This document shows positions 22,022 to 34,220 of a stretch of DNA of 64,000 nt, one piece after another (within the stretch, counting starts at the first letter, position 1; the number at the start of each line of letters is the position of its first letter). The notes under the pieces were generated by a model. That model was not told the DNA's origin. It saw only the letters and a list, made by a program, of their open reading frames with translations, and searched no databases. This DNA comes from Dactylis glomerata (lineage: Eukaryota; Streptophyta; Magnoliopsida; Poales; Poaceae). The position numbers and the translations under genes were made by a program. Where the stretch lies: positions 5,840,553-5,904,552 of the forward strand of contig QXEO01000167.1 of the NCBI GenBank assembly GCA_007115705.1, read 5' to 3'.

Positions 22022-23418
22022 TGATGATCCACAAGTATAGGGGATCGCAACAGTCTTCGAGGGAAGTATTACCCAAATTTATTGATTCAACACAAGGGGA
22101 GTCGAAGAATATATGTAAGCCTTAACAGATGAGTTGTCAATTCAGCTACACCTGGAAACAGTCTCGCTCGCAGTGGTTTATCAGTAGCAACAGTTTTATA
22201 GGTGTGACAGTAGTGAAACAGTAACAGCAGTAGTAAAATAGCAGCAGTAATAGTAACAGTTGTAAACAGTAGGAACAAATACTGTAGGCATAGGGATGGA
22301 TTACGGGCGTTGCATGGATAAGATAATTCATGAAATCAATGAGACAAAGGCAATGCAGATAAATAATGATAAAGCATCCTAGTACAAACAATCATAGGCA
22401 TGTGTTCCGTATATAGTCGTACGTGCTCACAAGGAGAAACTTGCACGACATCTTTTGTCCTACCAGCCTGTTGCAGCAGGGCCTCAAGGGAAACTACTGG
22501 TAATTAAGGTACTCCTTTTAATAGAGTACCAGAGCAAAGCATTAGCACTCGGTAAACACATGTGATCCTCACATCATAGCCATCCCCTCCGATTATCCCA
22601 ATTTCTGTCACTTTGGGGCCTCGGGTTCCGGACAACAATATGTGTATACAACTTGTAGGTAAGACCATAAACAACAAGTATCATCATAGAAATAATAATA
22701 TGTTCAGATCTGAAATCATGGCACTCGGGCCCAAAGTGACAAACATTAAGCACAACAAGTTGCAACAATGTCATAGGCACTAAATAAAGATACTAGGCAC
22801 TATGCCCTATCAATCTCATATCAAATTACATGAACAATCTCATCCAATCCCTACCATCCCCTCACCTACAGCGGGGGAATTACTCACACATGGATGGGGG
22901 AATCATAGATGGTCGATGGAGGAGCGTCGGTGGTGATGGTGATGAAGATCTCCTCCGAATCCCCGTCCCGGTAGGGTGCCAGAACGGAGTTTCTGGTTCC
23001 GAATCGTGGTTTCTGATGGCGGCGGTGCAGCGAAAGTCTATCTGGGAAAAAACGCCATCTCCCCGATATTATGTCGTCTCGGGGTATATGTACGCGAGAG
23101 GGGAGGTCGAGAGGGGGCCTGGGGCTCCCTCACGCATGGGTGGCGCGGCCAGGGCTGGGCCGCGCCACCTGTGCGTGACAGCCCCTCGAGCCTCCTCTCC
23201 CTCCTGTCTTCTGGCTCCGTGGGTCTTCTGGTGAAATAGGATTTTCATGATTTTTCCTGAATTTTTACTGGAAGTTGAATTTCTGCACAAAAACGAGACA
23301 CCATAGCAATTCTGCTGAAAACAGCGTCAGTCCGTGTTAGTTGTATTCAAAACACACAAATTAGAGGAGAAACAATAGCAAAAGTGTTCGGGAAAGTAGA
23401 TACATTTTGGACGTATCA
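22022..23418 (-). repeat. E1 5' LTR
   Basis: 1,397 bp, TGATGATCC at its inner plus-strand end and ...ACGTATCA at the outer end, followed by the TAACC duplication. The hairpin arms lie at 23,139-23,150 and 23,158-23,169. Confidence 0.93.
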
Positions 23419-23423
23419 TAACC

Positions 23424-24779
23424 TTATTACATATTCCTTGTGTACAACTACTAATCATGTATGTGATCTTGGTTCATAAGTGGGCATGGGTAAGTTGGAC
23501 AAGGTTTCGAGAGGTTTTGTCTAGAAATAGGATGGTTGGTGAGTTAGATAGAGGTTTGTAGCATTCCAGCTAGTCTCTCTTTCTCTGTTGGCACTTGTGA
23601 ACCCAATTAATGGACTAACAACATACCCTATAGTAGAAAATAAAGCTTCCATGTGATTCTTCAAACATGGCACTTCTTCGTAAATTCACAAAGCACCAAG
23701 ATTAATATGGGTAATGGACACAAGACATCCTTCTCTTAGGCACTCTAATTAGAGGGCATCCATTTGCATTGCACCCCAGATTATGCAAGATTATGTCATG
23801 AAAGATACAGAATTTTGAAAATGAAGCAATGATGAAAATTAGATAAGAGTTATTGCCAACATTAGCTTGCGGTCATACCTTTCCATAAATTTTGAAAATG
23901 TGGTAATCTATATAGTCATTTTCTGACCCCTACTAAGTGATTTGTTCCATTAGAAGTAGGCTAAATCTGGATCCGCTCTTAGCATATAAAATCCAACTCT
24001 AATGTTGTTTTCCACAAGTTTGAACAATCAAATATATGGTAGGCTAGTGTATATCTCAAATGCGTGTTGCCCTCTAGGTAGTTGTTGTGCTTATAATTCC
24101 TATGTTTGACATATGGATTTTTATAATACCCTCTATGGTTGTACCACTGTCTGCGGGCTCCGAAGACAACCATGTAGACATGTAAGAAATATCTTCTTCA
24201 ACATGAAAACTTATAATGTTGTGATGACTCTCTCTAACAACCAAATATGGACAAATATGTTCACATGATACCCACATATTATTTTGAAGTGTTGGCTCTC
24301 ATTGCATTTGGGGTATGATAAATGAATCGGACCCTTTTACTTCTAGCTAACCAGGTTACTTAAACTCTAGAATTTCTCCACATCTTAAAAAAAGAACTCA
24401 TGTATGCTTTCCAAACAAGGGGGTTCTACCAATATATAACACTCCTTTGATCCTAGATTCATTGGATTTACTAGGGCCTACGCTTCTTCCTGGGTTGCAC
24501 ATAGCACTACTTTTAGATCCGAGTTTTAAACAATTAGGTCGTTGGGTTGAAGAATATCTTAGTTCCCACATCTCAAGAGTAGGTGGCCGAGCCAAGCGTT
24601 TGTAGAAGAGTGTCATGAAGATTAGGGGTGTGCGTTAGAAAGCTATTCCCTATTTGATGATGAACATCTCCTCTTCGTTCAAATCTGAGTGCAATGTATG
24701 GGTTTTTGGTAACCTCACAACCATGCATGTATTGTGACCAAGATCAAGATAGTGTAATTTCACTCAGATCTAATGGAGG
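23424..24779. other. Intergenic, nothing recognised
   Basis: No intact gene. A minus-strand open frame at 24,398-24,616 has no recognised features. This is pre-insertion DNA between E1 and the LINE. Confidence 0.35.
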
Positions 24780-24939
24780 TGATGCAATTTTGTTTTTTTT
24801 AAGGGGGGAACAGTGGGAGAGAATCCCACTGCAATTTTTTATATATCACAAAGAGCTAAGTACAGGGAATTTACAAATGGCAAAGTGAAAAAAATAAAAG
24901 GAATCAGAAAAAACCAAAAAAAAAACTAGGTTTGTACAG

Positions 24940-27900
24940 ATTTACAGAATCTAGCCAGGGTCATGGTTGTGTTGGCTTCTTGCCCATGTCTTGAACTCTC
25001 TGGACAATTTTTTCTTCATTCGGAATGTCAACATGTGAATCTCTTGGTTAAAGATTGCTTTCCAACTAGCCCATCTAGCAGTTTCATTTCTGAATATTTT
25101 ATTATTTCTAATAATCCAGATGCTCCAAGAGGCCAAGATGATTATTTCCATGCTGAATGGCTTATTCTATTTCTCCCTCATGTCTGCAATTGACTCCAGA
25201 ACAGAAAGATTTTGAAGTCGTTCTGGGCATATAGAATCCCAACATTTGGCTGCAAATGGAGAATAGATGAATGAGAGTTTCCTCGTGCTGGCACTCCAAA
25301 GTAGCACAGCAGTAATTTGGCAGATGAAACTTTTTCCTCCCCAGCAGATTTCTGGTGTTTAGTCTATCCAGCAAAAGTAACCAGAAGAAAAACTTATGTT
25401 TGGCTTGACAAGAAGAGCTCCAAATCCAAGAGAAATGTGGAGGACATGGTTGCCAACCTATGAGAACGTTGTAAGCTTTTTGAGAAGAGAACTCTTCTGA
25501 GTTCCAGATGTAGGTCCATTTGTCCTTGCCCCCCTCATGAGTCATTACTCTTGCAGATTCACACAGGTTTTCAAATTCAATGAACTCATCATGAGCTCTA
25601 GTTGAAAGTGGAAGATTAAACAGATCTTCAGTAAATTCTGTGTTGATTACCTCATGAACAGAGAGGTTTGTTTTCCTGGCAAAGGAGACTAGATGTGGGA
25701 ATTTATGATGAAGACAAGTGTCATTCCAAAGGTCAGTTCAAAAAAAGAGTAGATTTACCATCTCCAATCAAACTTCTACTCATTCCTTTGTACTTATCCA
25801 GTAATTTCAGGTGTGTTTTCCACCAGAAAGAGCCTTCCAGATGAAAACCTGGCAGCTTATCTTGATTATAGTAAGTGCTCCAAATTAGCTTTACCCAGGG
25901 AATGTCCAACTTGTTGAAAAATTTGTGCAGATTTTTCAGGAGCAATGCTTCATTTTGTGTTCTTAAATCAAGAACTCCCATACCACCCTGGTCCTTTGGT
26001 CTACAGATTTTTTCCCAAGCTACCAGAGCTGGACCATTTGATTGAACTTTATTATTCTTCTTTCTCCATAGGCAGTATCTCATGAATTTAACACACTGTT
26101 TCTTGATTGAGACAGGTATATCAAGGCAGCACATAAAAAATATAGGTTGGGAGGAAAGGACTGATTTGACCATCATAAGCTTTCCACCATAATCAAGGAA
26201 ATCAGCAATGCCTCCCAGTCTCCTTTCCACTCTTTGAACAATTGGCAGAAAATATTCCAATCTTGGAGTGGTGATGCTCAAGGGCAGACCAAGATAGGTG
26301 AATGGAAGACTTCCTTTCTTACATTGCATAGTATTTGCAAAATGATCCAATCTCTCCTCAGAAATACCAATTGGCATCATACTGGATTTAGAATAATTAA
26401 TTTTCAACCCTATGGATTGTGCATAAGAGTTGAGAATAGCTTTTATGCACAAAAGTTGTTGAGCATCTGCTTTCATAATCACCAAAGTATCATCAGCATA
26501 CTGAATGACAGGGAAATCAGGGCAAGCTGGACATTGCAAAGGTGGGGAAATTAAGTGTTGTTGCATTGCCTTGTTTAGCAGGGACTGTAAAAAATCAGCT
26601 GCTAGCACAAAAAGGAGAGGGGATAGAGGATCACCCTATCTCACACCTCTCTTGCAGTAGAACTTTTTCCCTGGGACTCCATTCAGCATAACAGAAGAGG
26701 TGCCTAATTTTAAGATCATTTCAATCCATCTGATCCACTTATTTCCAAAACCTCTTGCTTTTAAGATTTCTAAGATTGCTGAGTGCTCATTTCTGTCAAA
26801 AGCCTTCTCAAAGTCCAGTTTCAAGATCAGGATTTCTTCCTTGGATTTATTGCATTGAAACAAATATTCAAAGGCCCAGCCTAAACAATCCTGAATGGAC
26901 CTATTTTTAAGAAAACCATACTGGTTTTTGTGAACAATCTTGAGAATTATTTTCTGAAGTCTATTAGCCAAAAGCTTGGCGACAATTTTCAGAACAGAGT
27001 TGAGCAGTGAGATGGGTCTGAAATCACTTGCTGAAATTGGTGTGTCAATCTTTGGAATCAGAGTAATAAAATAGGAATTTATACTCTCCAGAGATATTTC
27101 TCGTCAAAAAAATCCTGAATCATAGCACAGACATCTTTTGAAATAATTGACCAGCAACATTTGATGAATTCATTATTAAATCCATCAGGGCCTAGGGACT
27201 TGTCATTTAGCAGATCATCAATGACCTCCTTAATTTCCTTCTCGGAAAAAGGGACTTCCAAGGAATCAAACAAATTGCTACTTGAGTGATTCTCAAGGAA
27301 ATCAGGAAGATGAAAAATCATATCAGGTTTTTTTGACTGTCCCATTCTATCTTTAAAAGCTTTCCAGAGGATAGAAGCTTTTCCTTCATGGTCTGAAATC
27401 TCAATGAGTTTATCATTCTTCAGCATAGCAATGTAATTATGCATGTAGTTGATTGTAGCTTTAGTGTGAAAGAATTTTGTGTTCTCATTTCCAAGCTTGA
27501 CACATTTAATTTTCCCTCTTTGTTTCCAGTATACATTATGATTGTGCAAGAGCTTGAGGAGATGTGATTTCAGAATGTCTCTCAAATTACTTTCTTCCAA
27601 GAACAGGGGTCTAAATTCCTCTGTAATATCCAGCAGCTCAATTGTGTCATTCACCTTGCCAATAATTTGCTTGAGACAAGGCAAATTCTTTGCCCATAGT
27701 TTTAGACCTCTTCTCAGATTTTTGAATTTCCCATTTAATCTTTTTGCACTGTCAGAATAATTAATAGGGATATTCCAAGCATTTTGAACAATTTCCTTAA
27801 AGGAAGAATGTTGCATCCAGTAATTTTCAAATCTGAAGATTTTTGCTCTGGGAATTTTAGACCCAATTGCCACAACACATGGAACATGATCAGAGGTGGG

Positions 27901-28578
27901 CTTGACTAGAGGATACACAAAAGTAGAAGGATAAGATACTGTCCAGGAAGCAGAAGTGAAAAACCAGTCCAATTTCTCCAAAAGGGGATCTTGTTGCATA
28001 TTACTCCAGGTAAATTTTCTACCTTTTAAAGGTAGTTCCACTAGCCCAAGATTACTGATTGCATCATTGAATAATAGCATTTCATTTACATCTCCACCAG
28101 GCTTATTTCTGTCTGAAGGCTTTCTAATGAAGTTGAAATCTCCCATAACAATCTAGTCAGTATTATCTGGCATATCAATATTAGAAAACCATTCTAGGAA
28201 AACTGCCTTTTGATCACAATGACAAGGACCATAAATATTAGTCAATAGCCATTTCTCATTGGTCAAGTTGTTTGTGAGATTTACTGATAAGGAAAACTCA
28301 TTCAGGAAAGCCAAATCTCCACTGAAAGTGCTCCCATTCCAAATAATGATTATACCACCAGAGGCCCCAACTGAGGGAACAAAGAGGAACTTTGAGAATT
28401 TCTTTGGGCAGAATTTTTTAACATATTGCGGGTCAAAATGCTCCCTTTTTGTTTCTTGCAGACAAATAATGTCACAGCCACTTTCCTCTATTTTATTTGA
28501 CAATGCTAGCCACTTCTTCTCAGAGTTAATACCTCTAATGTTCCAATTCATGATTTTCCATGTTCTGTTGTTATCCAT
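24940..28578 (-). pseudogene. LINE ORF2: endonuclease, reverse transcriptase and zf-RVT, broken
   Basis: In order from 28,578 down: an APE-type endonuclease (MNWNIRGINSEKKW; CLQETK; later MGDFNFIRKPSDR; SDHVPCVV), the reverse transcriptase ([40 protein letters not shown] catalytic motif near 26,500, GLPLS) and the zf-RVT region (FFFWLLLLDRLNTRNLL, near 25,350). Breaks seen: a stop replacing the Trp before IVMGDFN (about 28,152), a frameshift near 27,090-27,100, a stop in place of Gln in VRQGDPLSP (about 26,638), a frameshift after GKSTLF near 25,745, and stops in the 3' part. It cannot make a working protein. The YADD catalytic motif itself is intact. Confidence 0.9.
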
Positions 28579-28839
28579 TGGGAAACTCTTTTTGATTCAG
28601 CAAATAGAGATTGCAGCAAAACAAATACTACAATATTATAATAAGTGGAAGACAATTGCAGGACATCATTTGAAAAAAAAATCACCATGATAGCAGATAA
28701 CAATATTCCAAAACATATTCCATGAATTCACTTCCACATCACACCCACTAGGTCTTACAGTGCCAGAAATGAAAAGCTTATTACATATAACTAGGACATC
28801 ACAAGTCCTCTCAAAAGTGGGGCTTTCTATCATTAAGAA

Positions 28840-31800
28840 CTATTTCTTGCTTGGCCCCTTGCTCTTCTGGCTGTTGCCATCAGCAGCCAGACTCTCTTTC
28901 TCCTTGAGCATCTTTTTCCCCTTTTTGCTCAACTTGGCTTCCAGGTTCTCATCATCCACCTTACAAAAGGATGAAGCCAATTTTTTAACAATTTTTGGAC
29001 GAAATGCAGGTGGCATAGCAGTGCAGGTAAGACAGTTTTTATCAGAGCAAGAATTATGACTCTTGAATCCATTGTTTATTTCTTGAATTCTTGGGCTTAT
29101 TCTTACCTCATTTTCCACCAGAGGCCCCTTCCCTCTCCTTTTTCTTTTAGGTGTAGATGGAGGAGCCACAGCTTCCTGCAGTGACTCAAATGGAATTTCC
29201 AATTCAGATAGGGAGCATTTTGGGGCTTTAGACACAACACATTTATCAGGAATAATAAAAGATATCTTTTTAGAATTTCCCTCATCTTCCATCAATACAT
29301 TCCACAGAGCAGAGTTTAAGAATTTCTTTGCCCAATCAAATTTTTCAGGAGTTAGGAGCATGAGTGTTATGAAGTTAAACCAATTAACAGGTATTTCCAG
29401 TACCTTTTGTCCAGCAGCATCAGAGGAAGACTGAATGTGAGGTGCAAAGTATTTTTCCCAAAGCTCCATGCCTTCCTTGGAAAATTTCTGGATTTCATGT
29501 TCTCGGAATATATGAGTTTCCACTCTAGCAATCTGCAAGTGAGCCACTTCTAGGGAAGCAAAATCATTGAACTGGAAAGCTTCAAGGCTAGGATCAGACA
29601 CATTATCAACTATCTGATTTTCCATCGTTTCTTGATCTTGTACTGCATCTGCCAAAGGGGCTTCCTCTTCATCATCAGACAGACCATGATAAGCTAACAT
29701 GATATTTTGCACACCTAAGCCAAGGTTCTAGAAATTGTTGATGTTCAAAGCAGGCTGGTCTCCCTGGACAACTACTGGAGCCATTTCCTCAGCCTCAAAG
29801 AAATTCATGTGTTCCAGCTGATCTACCTCATCATTAATCTGCTGCTGATTATGGACAAGGTTTGTTGAATTTTCTCCAACAGAGAGGGAAATAGTCAGGG
29901 TGAGGCTGCTCTGATTATCCAAGTTCTGATCATTCATATCATTATGATTTTCCACTTGCATATTGTCCTGCTGAATGGCATTTTCCTAGTTGTTTTCTTC
30001 CTAGTTAGCTGCATTGGCATTGTTGATCTGTGCTGGAGCTTGAACAATCACAGGAGGAACAAAGTTAGCTGGTGGAAGTGGATGTGGATCCACTCCTTCA
30101 TCAGGCAAAGGATCCTGATCAGGAGGCCCAGCTCCCAACATCACTTGCTGCAGAACTTCTATTGAAAATGTCCAGGATTCAGACTCTGCATTTTCCCAAT
30201 CAGTCAGTCTTACACTTTTCAGAATCTCCTGCAACTCAGTGCACCTGACCTTTGCAAGGATCCTACCAATATTATATTCATCATTCTCCCAGGCCAGGAG
30301 TCTACCAAATTTACAAACAATGGCAGTAACATCTTCTATGGACCAGTTATCCAGAGGTGGCCCAACCAACATGATCCAGCATTCTCTGTTTAGGTGTGCC
30401 CTTCTCCAGTTTATCCCCTCATTATGCTTAGTGAAAGAAATTGTGATATCATCAAAAACATGAGGGTTGTGCTGAACCATTTTGTCCCTGTCTCTCAGAT
30501 GGACAAACCTGATGTATGCCTGCCCAAAAGGGCATTTCTGAATGCTTCTAACTCCTACCCTAGCAGTGTTTGCCAAAAAATCCTCTAGAACATCATGGAC
30601 ATTAGCAAAGTGTACCTCTCCTTCTGGCATTGGGTTGATGGTGGCGATTGCATACTCCTCATGGTGGCGCTAACGGCGGGGAAGAACCACCCGGTGCACT
30701 GCCACCCTGCCCTCAATGTGCTGCACTTGGAACCCAGGAGGCACAAAAGGAGTAGGATTGATGGGTATATTTGCCATTGCCTGCTGATTCTCTGTAGGAG
30801 AGATGGCCAACGACGATTTGGAGCTGGGGTTTACTGTTGATGAAGAAGGTGGAGGGACAGAGGAACAGAGTGAAGAACCAGAGTCGGTCAAGGCACAGAG
30901 CTCCCTAAATGTCGAAACAATGGCAGGCTTGGTCTTGGGCCCTTGGGCCTTGAACCATTTTCGGAAGCTGCCGTTAAGCCAGGCCGAAGAATCAGGTGAT
31001 TTAAATGTCGGGTAGCACATAAAGGGAAGCAGGCCCGGGAGCGGGGGGATTTTTTCCTTTTTTTTGAATCCAGATTTCCCGCGGCTTTGATTGAAATTTA
31101 TTTTGTGTCATAACTATCTCATTAACCGAGATACGGTTAGTAACCGCCTGGGCATAATTCTTGGGCCTGTCTGTAATAGGATTCTTCTTAATTGGAATTG
31201 AATTAGGCCATGAAGTGGGAGCAGAAAAATTATTCCCCCTAACCTTGGTTATTGGACTTGACTGAGGAAAAGAAAGTCTTTGAAAAACCAATTTTCTAGA
31301 TTTCTTCCCTGAGACCACGGTCCATTCCTCATCTAATTCCTTGTAATATTTTTTCTCCTCAAATGACCAATTTGGACCACCATTCCCCCAAAGGAAAATG
31401 CTCAGATCAAAGTCTTTTTCTATGAATTTTCCAGAATTATAAATTTCAAATCCAACTGATCGAGAAGATACCGAGAATCTAAACACTCTTTCCCTCAGAT
31501 TCAACACTTGAAAAAGAATAGCAGAACCCCCAAAGCAAGATTGCAAAGACAAGCTAACAGTGTGATTATCAAGCTTGAAATTTGTTCTGCCAAAGGTAGC
31601 AACAAGAAAGAATGGTCTCTTGCGATAACCAGGAGAGAAGTTGACATCTTGACCAAACTTTCTATGAATATCTTTTTCAAATTCCAAACCTCTGGTAAAA
31701 CTTAGGGAAGGTGGTGTTACCTTATGATCAACAACAGAATCTTCAATATGTGGCTTCATCAACTTGCTATTGGATTGGACAGAATCACCATTGATGGGCT

Positions 31801-32095
31801 CCCCTATAGTCACACGATGAACAGGCAGCTCAATCTTGGTACCAGAGGCAAGGACTTCCCCTTCTATCAGAAAGCGAGCATCAATAAGAACATTCTCATG
31901 ATTCAAGCGAACCACCCTTTTGGCCAAAGGTCTAAGCAGCAGAAAACCAGGTCTATCATCTAACCAAGCACCATTAACAAAAGACGAGCACCAAACTTTC
32001 CACTTCAGAGGAACTGGCTCCTTGTCCGACCAAGGAGACAAGAGGCAAGAATAGATCTTGGACATGTGAGAGGGGAACCTCACAATAGAATTCAA
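28840..32095 (-). pseudogene. LINE ORF1 (nucleic-acid-binding protein), broken
   Basis: Several open segments in order from 32,095 form the ORF1 of a grass L1-type element. The first (32,095-31,001) has the RVFRFSVSSRSVGF and LWGNGGPNW motifs I know from grass LINE ORF1 proteins. The second (31,020-30,670) is Pro/Ser-rich. The third (30,630-30,001) looks like a DUF4283/RRM-like region (GQAYIRF, NRECWIMLVGPPLDNW). The last (29,712-28,840) has WFNFITLMLLTPEKFDWAKKFL and a Lys-rich end. They are separated by a frameshift near 31,010, a further break near 30,650, and TAG stops near 30,000, 29,985 and 29,728. The TAG stops each sit where CAG would be expected. Confidence 0.75.
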
Positions 32096-32401
32096 GTGAA
32101 TGAACTCCCCATTTTCAAGAGCTCTTCCAATTAGAGGTTCCTATCATTTTGCAAAACTAGCCATCGAGAGGAAGAGAGAACCAGAAAACCAGCCGAGAAC
32201 CTACCATCGTCCCACTCCCTGTAGGACCCAAAATCAACCTTCCAGCGACCAATCATGGCTGGCACAAGGAAGGCAAGCTTGGATCACTGTAGGAGCACGC
32301 CAGCAGGCTAGATCGCCGGCGACCAGGAGCCATGGCCCGAGAGAGCCTCAGAGCTCACCATTGTGGGTGAGAAAAGTAATGTCTCTTGATGCAATTTTGT
32401 T

Positions 32402-33624
32402 GTGCCATAATAGTACATCGAGTGATATGTATTATGTTATACTATTTGTTGTTTGATGATGAGACAAGATTTTTGATTCATCCTCAAAAAGATAATAACA
32501 TGGGATCCAGTTACTTTGCTGGTGGTTGGGTGTAGACAAGTACTACCATGGGGTGCTATGAGAGGATTAGGGTTTGTGAGGGGTTGTGGTTTGACATCAT
32601 CGTATTATATGTCGAGCTAGCTAAAAATTAATGAGGCTAGAGAATTGATTATTAATTATAAGTTTTTCATACAAATCTACATTTAGTTTACAAGGTTGGA
32701 AAATTATGTGTCTTAATTGTACCTATATCATGCAACATAACAGTAGACTAGCTAATAAACAAATGGCCTTACTAGTTAGGCTAGCTAGCTACAAGCTAAT
32801 TAATTCATGCCATGGTGGCATGGACCCCCCCCCCCCCCTTCTATATTCAAAATTGATGCCAAATATTTATTTTCTTGCACTTATGCACTAAGAAGGTATT
32901 AAAAGATGTCTTCAGCATGATGTCTATAAGGTTATTAAAAGAGTAGCAGGGTGGGGAGTTAAACTCAATTCTATTAAGGATTAATTATCTTGTTGAAAGC
33001 TTGGGTTTGCTATTATTCCAATATATCTCTGTCTATTCTCAAGTCTCCTAAGTGGGGTATTATTACTCAAATGGCCCACTTATTTTTAGTTAAAACCATT
33101 GATTCACATAAATAACATTTGGCTATAGATATTTTCTTTTTCAAAAGAAAGCATGTGGGGGCTCAAAAATTTTGGACTTTAAATTAATATATTTTTCATT
33201 CCTCTTGAATAAAAAGTATCACATTGACACAATAAATTAGGATAATAATTGTAGATCCCAAATATGATTTATCCCCTAATATTTTGTGGGATAAACCTTC
33301 AAATTGCTCCCTTTTGGCTAGTGATTTTGTGGGAATCTGCTGCTAAACTTTACTCTAGATAAAACTTTCTAACGGGTTGAAAAAAATGTCCACGGAAGAC
33401 ATTTCACTGGGTCACTGTTCTTTAGCTACAATATGCTAGGATTTGTATATGGTTGTTATGAACAACATTGTATAGTGGCTGAGGCTTGAAATGGTAGGCA
33501 AATCAAAGATTTAGGTTTAGAAGGATTGTGAACCAAATCTTATTTGAAGGGTGGTTGAAATTGGTTGCCTTAATCTGATACACCCTCAATGAAGAACATG
33601 ACTACTATGTCAGCCTTTTTCCAT
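32402..33624. other. Intergenic, nothing recognised
   Basis: AT-rich with a poly(C) run of about 15 at 32,825-32,839. No gene supported. Confidence 0.4.
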
Positions 33625-34053
33625 GCTTGTGGTGTTTATTCTATGAAATCTCTCTATGGAGATGTGAATCGTGGGTGGGGGGAAATGACTCCTATTCATA
33701 CACATGCAGGTTGGAAATTACACATACCTTCTAGGGTCCACATTTTCCTTTGATTGATGCCTAATAATAAGCTTTTAACAAGGAACAACTTTAATAAACA
33801 TAGACATGTTGGTGATCTTCTTTTAGAGGGACATGATGATCTAGCATGCCTACTTTGTAGTGAACATGAATCCATTAGACATCTATTATGTGTCTGTTGC
33901 AAAGAATTCCTGGGAAGTTTTATGTTTTATCTTTAATACAGCTATTGGCTCTGACTCGATTAAGTCAATGGATAAGTGAACAAAAAATGATATACTTAAT
34001 ATCTTTTTTGTTGCTTTTTTGGTGCATCTGGTCGCTAAGGAATGGCATGTGCC
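33625..34053 (+). mobile_element. LINE-type zf-RVT remnant, left half (split by the copia element)
   Basis: In plus frames: GVYSMKSLYGDVNRGWG, then WKLHIPSRVHIFL-stop-L, NNKLLTRNNF, and the ESIRHLLCVC block, followed after a frame change by FWCIWSLRNGMC. This is the zinc-binding and tail region of a non-LTR reverse transcriptase, with a Trp-to-stop change (TGA at about 33,754). It is interrupted at 34,053 by the Ty1/copia insertion. Confidence 0.75.
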
Positions 34054-34208
34054 TGTTGGAGTATGTAACCGTGTATGTATACGGTACGGTGTAGTACACC
34101 GACCGTATACATCTATCTCGTGTATAGCCACGCAGGGGGCTCTTCCCTGTCTATATAACACGCAACCGATGGCCCGAGAGGGTACGCATCGTTCCACACA
34201 AATCAACA
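34054..34208 (+). repeat. Copia left LTR
   Basis: 155 bp, TGTTGGAGTATG...AAATCAACA, with a TATATAA promoter motif near 34,152-34,158. Identical to 48,666-48,820. Confidence 0.95.
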
Positions 34209-34220
34209 TGGTATCAGAGC
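34209..34220 (+). other. Copia primer-binding site (initiator tRNA-Met)
   Basis: TGGTATCAGAGC follows the left LTR directly and is the standard Ty1/copia primer site. Confidence 0.95.

Larger units (their letters stand above)
13945..23418 (-). mobile_element. E1: non-autonomous Ty3/gypsy (Athila-type, Sabrina/WHAM-like) LTR retrotransposon
   Basis: A 9,474-bp element on the minus strand bounded by LTRs of about 1.4 kb with target duplication TAACC (13,940-13,944 and 23,419-23,423). From its own 5' end it has the 5' LTR (22,022-23,418), a primer site for tRNA-Asp, a broken gag-protease frame, a second ORF of 377 aa, about 2 kb of non-coding DNA, a polypurine tract and the 3' LTR (13,945-15,342). 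No reverse transcriptase, RNase H or integrase motif is present. The LTRs differ at about 29 sites by eye (about 2%), nearly all transitions. It is a sister copy of E2 at 36,682-46,162. Confidence 0.93.
24795..32386 (-). mobile_element. Full-length L1-type LINE, inactivated
   Basis: A 7.6-kb non-LTR retrotransposon on the minus strand with a 15-bp target duplication TGATGCAATTTTGTT at 24,780-24,794 and 32,387-32,401. The poly(A) end appears on the plus strand as a T run starting within the left duplication (about 24,793-24,800). It has a GC-rich 5' leader (32,100-32,386), an ORF1 region (28,840-32,095) and an ORF2 region (about 24,940-28,578) with endonuclease, reverse transcriptase and zf-RVT. 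Both ORFs are broken by several stops and shifts, yet the element is complete at both ends, which is rare for old LINEs. Confidence 0.92.
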
